Of a DNA stretch of 30,103 nt, positions 15,876-22,298 are shown piece after piece. The notes under the pieces were generated by a model, which was not told the origin of the DNA, did not search any database, and saw only the letters and a list, made by a program, of their open reading frames with translations. Every line of letters starts with the position of its first letter. Position 1 is the stretch's first letter. The position numbers and the translations under genes are program-made. Location: contig CAJMNI010000031.1 of assembly GCA_905214735.1 (NCBI GenBank), positions 1-30,103 on the forward strand. The letters are read 5' to 3'. Source of the stretch: an uncultured bacterium. GTDB lineage: Bacteria; Bacteroidota; Bacteroidia; Bacteroidales; Muribaculaceae.

Positions 15876-16994
15876 GTGAAATTCTCCGAAATTCCGGGTC
15901 AGGAACATATCAAGAGCTGTCTGCGCGACTACGCCGACAGCGGCAAGGTGCCCCACGCGCTCCTTATCGCGGGCCCTCCCGGGGCCGGCAAGATGCTGCT
16001 TGCCCGTGCGTTCGTGCAATATCTGCAGTGCGAGTCCCCTTCGGGCGGCGAACCCTGCGGCCATTGCCGCTCATGCCGCCTGCATCAGGAGCTCTCCCAT
16101 CCCGACCTGCATTTCATCTTTCCGGTGATTTCCGCGAAGGCCGACGTCTCGGCCGACCTCATGCCTCAGTTTCTCGACATGCTGCGGAAATATCCCGCCA
16201 TGCCCGATGAGAAATGGCTCGAGCTGATCGAGGCCGGAAACTCCCAGCCGGCGATCTACGTGAAGGAGGCCGACGATATCATACGCGCCGACGCCTTCCC
16301 GCCCCTGATGTCGAAGCAGAAGGTTTTCCTGATATGGCTTCCGGAGAAGTTCCGCCCCGAGACGGCCAACAAGCTCCTGAAAGTGATCGAGGAGCCCTCG
16401 CCGGGGACTCTCTTCATCCTCGTGAGCAACAACGAGCTGCAGCTGCTGCCGACGATCTTCTCGCGGGTGCAGAGACTCCACGCCGGGGCGATCGGCGAAG
16501 CGGAAATGGCGCGCTATATCCGCGACAGCTACGGCGTCGACGCCCAGACGGCCACGGCTCTCGCCCACGTGGCGGAGGGGAGCCTGATCCGCGCCGACGA
16601 GATTGCCTCCCGCTCGGGGGAAAACGAGGAGTTCCGTCTCCTTTACCAGAGCCTGATGCGCGCCGCCTACGGCATAAAGGTAGCCACTCTCCGCGACCTG
16701 GCCGACAAGACGGCCGCGTTCGGCCGCGAGAAGATCCGCCGTTTCCTCTCCTACGTCTCCTCCCAGCTCCGCGAGAACTTCATCTTCAATCTCCGGATGC
16801 CCTCTCTCTGCGCCCTCACTCCCGAAGAGGAGGCCTTCTCCCGCAATTTCTCCCCCTTTGTCAACCATCTCAACGTGGAGGATTTCCTCAGCGAGACCGA
16901 CCGCGCGAGAACCGACATCGAGCGGAACTGCAACTCCAAAATCGTGCTCTTCGATTATTTTCTCCTCATGATCGGATTGCTGCGCAGAAAATAA
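15876..16994 (+). CDS. holB: DNA polymerase III delta-prime-like clamp-loader subunit
   Basis: The 372-residue AAA+ protein is part of the clamp loader that places the beta clamp on DNA. It has GQEHIKSCLRDY, a P-loop-like GPPGAGKM (33-40) and a zinc module with cysteines 52, 61, 64 and 67 (CESPSGGEPCGHCRSC). It also has the DAFPPLMSKQKVFLIW and ANKLLKVIEEPSPGTLFILVSNN segments, and an SRVQ arginine-finger region. The P-loop ends in Met instead of Ser/Thr, consistent with delta-prime subunits that do not hydrolyse ATP. Translation starts at GTG 15876, 122 bp from the divergent addB start. DnaX (tau/gamma) was considered but is longer and keeps a full P-loop. Confidence 0.88.
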   Translation: MKFSEIPGQEHIKSCLRDYADSGKVPHALLIAGPPGAGKMLLARAFVQYLQCESPSGGEPCGHCRSCRLHQELSHPDLHFIFPVISAKADVSADLMPQFLDMLRKYPAMPDEKWLELIEAGNSQPAIYVKEADDIIRADAFPPLMSKQKVFLIWLPEKFRPETANKLLKVIEEPSPGTLFILVSNNELQLLPTIFSRVQRLHAGAIGEAEMARYIRDSYGVDAQTATALAHVAEGSLIRADEIASRSGENEEFRLLYQSLMRAAYGIKVATLRDLADKTAAFGREKIRRFLSYVSSQLRENFIFNLRMPSLCALTPEEEAFSRNFSPFVNHLNVEDFLSETDRARTDIERNCNSKIVLFDYFLLMIGLLRRK

Positions 16995-17039
16995 AACATT
17001 AACTGTTAACATAAATACTACTTTTTTAATACCATCAAT

Positions 17040-17942
17040 ATGAAACCTACATTGTTCATCCTTGCGGCAGGTATGGGAAGCCGCTACGGCGGTCTCAAAC
17101 AGCTCGACGGTCTCGGCCCTTCAGGCGAGACAATCATGGATTATTCGGTGTTCGACGCTCTCAGAGCCGGATTCGGCAAGATTGTTTTCGTGATCCGTCA
17201 TGATTTCGAGCAGGAATTTCGCGAAAAGATAATCTCCAAATATGAAGGCCACGTTCCCGTGGAAGTAGTGTTCCAGGACATCAACACTCTCCCCGAAGGC
17301 TTCAAGCCCAACCCCGAGCGCACAAAGCCTTGGGGCACCAACCACGCCGTGCTGATGGGCAAGGACGTGATCAAGGAACCCTTTGGAGTGATCAACGCCG
17401 ACGACTATTACGGCGCCGACAGCTTCAAGGTGCTCGCCGACTTCCTCCGTTCGGTGGAGGGCAAGAAGAAATGCTATTGCATGGTCGGCTTCAACATCGA
17501 GAACACCCTCAGCGAGAACGGCGGCGTGTCGCGCGGCCTCTGCGAGGTGAACGAGGAGGGTTTCCTCACCGGCGTGACCGAATGCCACGGTATAGAGCGC
17601 AAGAACGGCAAGCTCATCCAGCTCGTCGACGGCAAAGAGACGGATTTCCCCGAGAACGCAAGCGTTTCGATGAACATGTGGGGCTTCACTCCCGACTATT
17701 TCGACTATAGCGAGAAGGCATTCGTGGAATTCCTCAAGCAGAACGGCAACGAGCTCAAGACCGAGTTCTATATCCCGACCGTGGTCAACGACCTGATCAA
17801 CTCGGGCGAGATCACCCTCAAGGTGGAGCGCACTCCCTCGAAATGGTTTGGCGTGACCTACGCCGCCGACCGCCCCGCCACTGTGGCCCAGTTCGCAAAG
17901 CTCGTGGAGGAGGGCCTCTATCCCACTCCCCTCTTCAAATAA
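17040..17942 (+). CDS. Sugar-phosphate nucleotidyltransferase family protein
   Basis: The 300-residue product has the nucleotidyltransferase signature at its N-terminus (FILAAGMGSRYGGLKQLDGLG, residues 6-26). VINADDYYG (near 118-126) follows, where the Asp residues should bind the metal and the nucleotide-sugar. Such enzymes join a nucleotide to a sugar-1-phosphate. The exact sugar and nucleotide cannot be read from sequence. The galE gene starts only 3 nt downstream, so the two are very likely co-transcribed and act in nucleotide-sugar supply for surface polysaccharide. A small dyad, TTAACTGTTAA (16999-17009), lies 30 nt before the ATG. Confidence 0.85.
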   Translation: MKPTLFILAAGMGSRYGGLKQLDGLGPSGETIMDYSVFDALRAGFGKIVFVIRHDFEQEFREKIISKYEGHVPVEVVFQDINTLPEGFKPNPERTKPWGTNHAVLMGKDVIKEPFGVINADDYYGADSFKVLADFLRSVEGKKKCYCMVGFNIENTLSENGGVSRGLCEVNEEGFLTGVTECHGIERKNGKLIQLVDGKETDFPENASVSMNMWGFTPDYFDYSEKAFVEFLKQNGNELKTEFYIPTVVNDLINSGEITLKVERTPSKWFGVTYAADRPATVAQFAKLVEEGLYPTPLFK

Positions 17943-17945
17943 TTT

Positions 17946-18989
17946 ATGACTATGAAAGATAAAATATTAGTTACCGGAGGCACCGGTTATATCGGTTCCC
18001 ACACCACGGTCGAGCTCCAGAAAGCCGGCTATGACGTGGTGATCATCGACAATCTGTCGAATTCCAACATCGAGGTTCTCGACGGCATCGAGGCCATCAC
18101 AGGCATCCGTCCCGTTTTCGTCAAGGGGGACTGCACCGACATCGAGACGCTGCGCAAGCTCTTCAAGGAGAACCCCGGCATCAAGGGAATCATCAACTTC
18201 GCAGCCTCCAAGGCAGTGGGTGAATCGGTCCACAAGCCGATCCTCTATTACCGCAACAACCTCGGCACTCTGCTCAATCTTCTGGAGTGCATGCCGGAAT
18301 ATGGCGTGAAGGGAATCGTTTTCTCGAGTTCCTGCACCGTCTATGGCGAGCCCGACAAGAACCCGATCGACGAGACGGCTCCCATCAAGCCCGCCACATC
18401 GCCCTATGGCAACACCAAACAGATCTCCGAGGAGATCATCACCGACGTGATCCACAGCGGCGCACCGATCAAGAGCATCATCCTGCGCTATTTCAACCCG
18501 ATCGGCGCCCATGAGTCGGCCCTCATCGGCGAACTCCCCGTCGGAGTGCCCCAGAACCTCGTGCCCTATCTCACGCAGGCAGCAGCCGGAATCCGCAAGG
18601 AGCTCACCGTCTTCGGCGACGACTACAACACCCCCGACGGATCATGCATCCGCGACTACATCGACGTTGTCGACCTCGCCAAGGCTCATGTCACGGCCAT
18701 GAAGCGCATGCTCGACAATCCCGACACCGACGCCATCGAGATCTTCAACCTCGGCACAGGCCGCGGCCTCTCCGTGCTTGAACTGATCAACAGCTTCGAA
18801 CGTGCCACCGGCGTAAAAGTGCCCTACCACATCGGCGCACGCCGCGAAGGCGACATCGAGAAGATCTGGGCCGAGCCCACTAAAGCCAACACCGTGCTTG
18901 GCTGGAAAGCCGAAGTGCCCGTCGACGCCACCATGCGCAACGCCTGGGCATGGCAATGCCGCCTCGCCGAAAAAGCCCCCAAAGCCTAA
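17946..18989 (+). CDS. galE: UDP-glucose 4-epimerase
   Basis: The 347-residue short-chain dehydrogenase/reductase interconverts UDP-glucose and UDP-galactose. It has the NAD-binding motif VTGGTGYIGSHTTVEL (residues 8-23), the catalytic triad Ser in SSSCTVYG and Tyr-x-x-x-Lys in SPYGNTKQ, and the GalE motifs RYFNPIGAHESALIGE and GDDYNTPDGSCIRDYIDVVDLAKAH. Length is normal. Start is ATG 17946 or the second ATG at 17952 (MKDKILVTGG); the second fits the family better but both are possible. It is the second gene of a pair with the nucleotidyltransferase. It is the last backbone gene before the repeat-rich accessory region. Confidence 0.95.
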   Translation: MTMKDKILVTGGTGYIGSHTTVELQKAGYDVVIIDNLSNSNIEVLDGIEAITGIRPVFVKGDCTDIETLRKLFKENPGIKGIINFAASKAVGESVHKPILYYRNNLGTLLNLLECMPEYGVKGIVFSSSCTVYGEPDKNPIDETAPIKPATSPYGNTKQISEEIITDVIHSGAPIKSIILRYFNPIGAHESALIGELPVGVPQNLVPYLTQAAAGIRKELTVFGDDYNTPDGSCIRDYIDVVDLAKAHVTAMKRMLDNPDTDAIEIFNLGTGRGLSVLELINSFERATGVKVPYHIGARREGDIEKIWAEPTKANTVLGWKAEVPVDATMRNAWAWQCRLAEKAPKA

Positions 18990-19097
18990 CCCCCGGCCAA
19001 CCAACCAACCGCAACCAACCAACCGCCGGCTAAAAACCGCAACCAACCGCAAACGACCGCCGGCAACCAACCGTCGGCCAAAAACCGCAACCAACCT
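18990..19097. repeat. CAAC-rich low-complexity minisatellite after galE
   Basis: The stretch is built from AACCAACC and AACCGC units with no coding logic. A longer block, CAACCG(C/T)CGGC(T/C)AAAAACC followed by GCAACCAACC, appears twice about 50 bp apart (near 19018 and 19068). A frame stays open across it only because the composition lacks stop codons. It is probably slippage-prone spacer DNA. Confidence 0.7.
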
Positions 19098-19129
19098 CAG
19101 GCGGACAGTCCCCCAAGGCTGTCCGCCTG
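19098..19129 (+). terminator. 11-bp hairpin downstream of galE
   Basis: CAGGCGGACAG (19098-19108) pairs perfectly with CTGTCCGCCTG (19119-19129) around a 10-nt loop. No T run follows on either strand. It could end galE transcription with help from Rho or protect the 3' end, or be a REP-like element. The terminator label is tentative. Confidence 0.4.
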
Positions 19130-19176
19130 TCGCATACCCGGCCAGCCCGTCCCGGCCAGCCCCGACCAGCCAGCCG

Positions 19177-19240
19177 GTCCGCCGCCCGTCCGCCGCCCGT
19201 CCGCCGCCCGTCCACCGCCCGTCCACCGCCCGTCCACCGC
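19177..19240. repeat. 11-bp tandem repeat, six copies
   Basis: Three exact copies of GTCCGCCGCCC (19177-19209) are followed by two exact copies of GTCCACCGCCC (19210-19231) and a partial sixth (19232-19240). The split into two homogeneous blocks suggests separate slippage expansions after a single G-to-A change. Confidence 0.9.
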
Positions 19241-19243
19241 AAA

Positions 19244-19275
19244 CCCTAAAGGCCCTAAAGGCTCTAAAGGCTCTA
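19244..19275. repeat. 9-bp tandem repeat
   Basis: The unit CCCTAAAGG occurs twice (19244-19261), then as CTCTAAAGG (19262-19270) and a partial copy. It sits between the 11-bp array and repeat element R1. Confidence 0.8.
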
Positions 19276-19287
19276 TTTCAAGCGCAT

Positions 19288-19408
19288 CCAGCCCCGACGG
19301 GGCTGCATTTCGGTAACCCCGGGTTAGCGAGGATGGGCATTGCCTATCCGAGTCTACCCGGGGGCCGCCAACCAACAGGTATGAACCCCAAAGCGGGTTC
19401 CCCTGCCC
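19288..19408 (+). repeat. Palindromic repeat element R1 (121 bp)
   Basis: It matches R2 at 21137-21257 at 117 of 121 positions without gaps. Internal structure: hairpin CAGCCCC-GAC-GGGGCTG; a long imperfect hairpin from CCCCGGGT to ACCCGGGG enclosing GGATGGGC...GCCTATCC; and a small AACCC/GGGTT hairpin near the right end. No protein is encoded. It resembles a REP- or MITE-like element and lies on the left of the abiE pair, in the same orientation as R2. Confidence 0.85.
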
Positions 19409-19439
19409 CAACCGGGGATGCCCTCTCCCCTTCCAAATC

Positions 19440-19469
19440 GAGACAGCGCTCGCCAGCGAGCGCTGTCTC
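19440..19469. repeat. Perfect 13-bp hairpin upstream of abiE
   Basis: GAGACAGCGCTCG (19440-19452) and CGAGCGCTGTCTC (19457-19469) pair fully around the loop CCAG. No T run follows, so it is not a classic terminator. It lies 91 bp before the abiE operator and just right of R1. It could insulate abiE from transcription entering from the left. Confidence 0.7.
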
Positions 19470-19559
19470 TGCGCCTTTGAGTGAGACCTTGACCACACTA
19501 TTCACTAATTGCAGTCAGCATACGTACGCCGAAAATTCGGACTTCGGATGAGAAAAATA

Positions 19560-19605
19560 TGTACAAAAGCACCACAAATTAAAAAATAAGTGGTAACTTT
19601 GTACA
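19560..19605 (+). promoter_or_regulatory. abiE promoter with 46-bp dyad operator
   Basis: TGTACAAA (19560-19567) and CCAC (19572-19575) on the left mirror GTGG (19590-19593) and TTTGTACA (19598-19605) on the right. The inner and outer arms are separated by 4 nt on both sides, and the centre is a 14-nt AT-rich spacer. The -7 box TAACTTTG (19594-19601) lies inside the right arm. AbiEi antitoxins are known to repress their own promoter through paired inverted repeats. The ATG at 19607 is only 5 nt past the -7 box, so the transcript would be leaderless. Confidence 0.75.
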
Positions 19606-19606
19606 C

Positions 19607-20206
19607 ATGAAGCAGGAAATACCTGAAAACATACAAAAGATACTTGGCGAGAATAACGGGACAATATCATCCTCTCAGGCCAAGAGCATTGGACGCTATG
19701 CTTATTATAGCGTTCTCAGGCTCGTAAAGCAAGGCGTGCTGTATAAAATACGAAACGGTTTGTACATGGAGCCTTCCAGATTGGCAAACACTATGATTGA
19801 CATAAACCGATTGATTCCGTCGGGCGTCCTCTGCCTATATTCCGCATGGTCTTATTATAATCTTTCAACTCAGATTCCGGCGGATTTCAATGTGGCTGTT
19901 GACAAAAATATAAAAGTAACAGTTCCGGATTATCCCCCTATCAGGCTCCTGCGATGGAGCGGGAAAACCCTTTCAATCGGAATAGATACTGTTCATATAA
20001 ACGGATATGAGGTGAGGGTCTATAATCTTGAAAAGAGTGTTTGTGACGCTATTAAATTCAGGAATAAAATAGGCATAGATGTAATGTCCGAGGTTCTGAG
20101 GAATTATTTTCAAAGGGCTGACCGTAATATTGTCAGACTTGAAAGTTATGCCCGGGAACTCCGGTTGTGTTCTGTACTTGAAAAATATATGGAAGTCGAA
20201 CTATGA
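19607..20206 (+). CDS. abiEi: AbiEi-family antitoxin and autorepressor
   Basis: The 199-residue product has an N-terminal winged helix (residues 1-50: NNGTISSSQAKSIGRYAYYS, LVKQGVLYKIRNGLYM). An AbiEi core follows (SGVLCLYSAWSYYNLSTQIP; VRVYNLEKSVCDAIKFRNKIG). AbiEi neutralises the AbiEii toxin in a type IV system, without stable complex formation, and represses the operon. Known AbiE systems block phage spread by halting growth of infected cells. It overlaps the toxin gene by ATGA. The start at 19607 is set by the -7 box at 19594-19601 and the operator. Confidence 0.9.
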   Translation: MKQEIPENIQKILGENNGTISSSQAKSIGRYAYYSVLRLVKQGVLYKIRNGLYMEPSRLANTMIDINRLIPSGVLCLYSAWSYYNLSTQIPADFNVAVDKNIKVTVPDYPPIRLLRWSGKTLSIGIDTVHINGYEVRVYNLEKSVCDAIKFRNKIGIDVMSEVLRNYFQRADRNIVRLESYARELRLCSVLEKYMEVEL

Positions 20207-21063
20207 CAAAAGATTACGGCAAATCAATACACGACAGGTTACTTAATATATCCAGGAAAGAACAGCTTTCTTTTCAGATGATATTGAGCCGCTATATTCA
20301 AGAACGGTTCCTGTACAGGGTGTCGGTAAGCGAATATTCTTCAAAATTTCTATTGAAGGGAGGAGCTCTTCTGTATGTATTTGATTTATTTGCGGCCCGA
20401 CCAACTTTGGATATAGATTTACTCGGCATTGGTGTGAAAAACAGCCTGCCGAATATGAAGAATATCTTCTCCGAGATCTGTTCCATCAATGAGGAAAGCG
20501 ATGGAGTCACTTTCGATGTGGAATCCTTGGAAGTTATGGAACTCATGGCGAATAAGAAATACCGGGGTGTTCGCATAACAGTTCCGGTAAGACTTCATTC
20601 CATGAAAGAGAATCTTTCGATAGACATTTGTTTTGGTGATATAGTCACGCCATCGCCGGTACAGATAGAGTATCCTCTTCTTTTGGATGACAAGCCGGCG
20701 GCAACACTATTGGCATATTCCCCTGAAACCATAGTGGCTGAAAAATTTGATGCCATGATTTCACTTTCTGAGAATAACAGCCGCATGAAAGACTTCTTTG
20801 ATGTTTACCGGTTCATTCAACGAGGAAATCTTAATTCCGCTATATTGGAAGAAGCAATAACAGGGACCTTTGTAAATCGTGGTACCAAATATCAAGAAGG
20901 ACATCCATTATTTACCGAGGAGTTTGCCAATAATTCAGTACGCCAAACTCGATGGAAGGCATTTCTGAAAAGAATTAAATACTCGGAAACTCTGGATTAT
21001 CCGTCTGTCATGGGCGAAATCAGAGAATTTCTTTTACCATACTGGCTTCAACAAAGAAAATGA
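20203..21063 (+). CDS. abiEii: AbiEii-family nucleotidyltransferase toxin
   Basis: The 286-residue product is a DUF1814-type nucleotidyltransferase. The catalytic region LKGGALLYVFDLFAARPTLD followed by IDLLG (residues about 50-74) has the Gly-Gly and Asp-x-Asp signature. SIDICFGD (near 140) adds the third acidic residue, and AEKFDAMISL...NSRMKDFFDVY (about 178-203) is the family's C-terminal motif. Such toxins add nucleotides to target RNA and stop growth. Its ATG overlaps the antitoxin stop by ATGA. All key residues are intact, so it is probably active. The pair lies between repeats R1 and R2. Confidence 0.9.
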   Translation: MTKDYGKSIHDRLLNISRKEQLSFQMILSRYIQERFLYRVSVSEYSSKFLLKGGALLYVFDLFAARPTLDIDLLGIGVKNSLPNMKNIFSEICSINEESDGVTFDVESLEVMELMANKKYRGVRITVPVRLHSMKENLSIDICFGDIVTPSPVQIEYPLLLDDKPAATLLAYSPETIVAEKFDAMISLSENNSRMKDFFDVYRFIQRGNLNSAILEEAITGTFVNRGTKYQEGHPLFTEEFANNSVRQTRWKAFLKRIKYSETLDYPSVMGEIREFLLPYWLQQRK

Positions 21064-21136
21064 CAATTCAGTACACATCCGGCCTACATTTAATATTGGA
21101 GACCTACAAATAGCTGAAGATTACTACCGCCTGCTG

Positions 21137-21257
21137 CCAGCCCCGACGGGGCTGCATTTCGGTAACCCCGGGTTAGCGAGGATGGGCTTTGCCCATCCGA
21201 GTCTACCCGGGGGCCGCCAACCAACAGGCATGAACCCCAACGCGGGTTCCCCTGCCC
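21137..21257 (+). repeat. Palindromic repeat element R2 (121 bp)
   Basis: This is the second copy of R1, same orientation, starting 1849 bp to the right. Only four bases differ. The inner hairpin here is perfect (GGATGGGC-TTT-GCCCATCC), whereas R1 has one G-U pair when read as RNA from the plus strand. It lies 73 bp after the abiEii stop. Short AGTGAT/AGTG repeats follow at about 21264-21296. Confidence 0.85.
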
Positions 21258-21311
21258 AAAATTTAGTGATCAGTGTGCAGTGATTAGTGAGTGTGATTGG
21301 CACCGATTGTG

Positions 21312-21587
21312 TTATCTCCCGAACAGCTCCGAATGAGATCCAAGTCGTACCAAATCTATCTCATTGCTATTCGGATCAAACCAGATTAGAAGAAAGTCTC
21401 CTTCAATATGGCACTCCATGTATCCTTTGTAGTTGCCGCTGAGCATGTGAGGATAATTACTTTCTGGAATCGGTTCCTCTTTAGCAAGCTTCTGTAGAAT
21501 TTCGTTAAGTTTCTTGACTTTTGCGGGATTGTTCCGGAATCTTTTATAGTCTTTTTTATATTGTGAAGATGCTTTTAGAGATTTCAT
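21312..21587 (-). CDS. RelE/YafQ-family mRNA interferase toxin
   Basis: The 91-residue basic product shows the YafQ pattern: SSQYKKDYKRFRNNPAKVKKL, LAKEEPIPESNYPHMLSGNYKGYMECHI, DFLLIWFDPNSNEIDLVRLGSHSELFG. The His in YPHML and the terminal GSHSELF match catalytic or signature positions. Such toxins cut mRNA on the ribosome. It follows its antitoxin with an ATGA overlap and needs it for neutralisation. Family assignment is secure; YafQ rather than another RelE subgroup is likely. Confidence 0.88.
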   Translation of the reverse strand: MKSLKASSQYKKDYKRFRNNPAKVKKLNEILQKLAKEEPIPESNYPHMLSGNYKGYMECHIEGDFLLIWFDPNSNEIDLVRLGSHSELFGR

Positions 21588-21838
21588 AAGCCCATCGATT
21601 TCTCCATTGCAGATATTGACGATAGGTCAAGAGCCGGCTGGTTGCGCAAAGCTCCGCTCTCCACCTCCTTCATGGCAGCAAGTGTAGTTGCATTGGGTTC
21701 ACAATATGCGGCATCAAGCAAGACCGTTTCCACATAGTTGTTAAGACTACGGTTTTCACGTCGAGCAAGCAGTTTCAGCCGTTCAATTAAATCCACCGGG
21801 AGACGAAAACTCTGATTCTTTTTCAGTGCTATATCCAT
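21584..21838 (-). CDS. RelB/DinJ-type antitoxin (ribbon-helix-helix)
   Basis: The 84-residue product has an N-terminal ribbon-helix-helix-like segment (ALKKNQSFRLPVDLIERLKLL, ARRENRSLNNYVETVLLDAA). A flexible C-terminal part (LRNQPALDLSSISAMEKSMGL) should wrap the toxin. It is the first gene of the pair and probably represses the promoter at 21852-21890. The overlapping toxin gene supports the call more than its own sequence does. Confidence 0.82.
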   Translation of the reverse strand: MDIALKKNQSFRLPVDLIERLKLLARRENRSLNNYVETVLLDAAYCEPNATTLAAMKEVESGALRNQPALDLSSISAMEKSMGL

Positions 21839-21851
21839 AAGTATAATATTT

Positions 21852-21890
21852 TATGCCGCAAAGATAGCATAAATGTATTACACTTACAAC
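21852..21890 (-). promoter_or_regulatory. Toxin-antitoxin promoter with dyad
   Basis: On the minus strand TATCTTTG (21859-21866) is a -7 box and GTTG (21887-21890) lies 20 nt upstream. An inverted repeat TATGC...GCATA (21852-21871) is centred on the -7 box and is a plausible binding site for the antitoxin. The predicted start near 21852 leaves a short leader before the ATG at 21838. Confidence 0.55.
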
Positions 21891-21926
21891 ATTTTCGCAT
21901 TTTCGTATTCTCTATCCCCTAATTTC

Positions 21927-22025
21927 CAGCCCCGAAGCCGCTCAGCCGGCCAAGCGACCGTCATCACCGACCAGCCGCCGGCCAAGCGACCGTCATCGCC
22001 GACCAGCCCCAACGCGGGTTCCCCT
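21927..22025 (+). repeat. Degenerate third repeat element R3' with replaced centre
   Basis: The head CCAGCCCCGA (21927-21936) and the tail CCCCAACGCGGGTTCCCCT (22007-22025, identical to R2 21235-21253) match the R1/R2 element. The middle is instead two copies of CCGGCCAAGCGACCGTCATC (21946-21965 and 21978-21997) with a 32-bp period. It lies just upstream of the toxin-antitoxin promoter. Confidence 0.6.
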
Positions 22026-22298
22026 TCTGACAGATCACCTCTTCGTAGCCACCATACATCCAACTTATATTTGCACACTACATCTCTGACACTGTCATTG
22101 CCGATACCTACTATTGCTCCTAATATCTATTCGTAAAGAAATATCTACTCATAAAAACTCCAATAGAGGTAATGGAACGAATCTTATCACAACCCCTACA
22201 CTCTTGTTTATTATTTCTTCTTATTGATTACCTTTAAGCCAAATTTATTTAGTAATTTTGCATTGATTGAGGATTATTTACCCTCAAAAATATGCATA
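22026..22298. other. Intergenic region upstream of hsdR
   Basis: The 273-bp AT-rich stretch has no convincing coding frame. An open frame running into hsdR from 22224 begins upstream of the -7 box TAATTTTG at 22253-22260, so it is not taken as the gene start. No further repeats are visible. Confidence 0.55.
22253..22260 (+). promoter_or_regulatory. -7 box of the hsdRMS operon
   Basis: TAATTTTG matches the consensus and lies 38 nt before the ATG at 22299, with a predicted start near 22267. I see no matching TTTG 19-21 nt upstream. Confidence 0.55.

Noticed and set aside
18990..19290. Possible CRISPR array because of regularly repeated units
   Set aside because: Units are 9-12 bp direct tandem copies without unique spacers, and there are no cas genes in the window.
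18898..19551. Open frame of 217 codons on the plus strand across the repeats downstream of galE
   Set aside because: It overlaps the end of galE in another frame, then runs through minisatellites and R1. The Pro/Thr/Arg-rich translation is explained by repeat composition and shows no domain.
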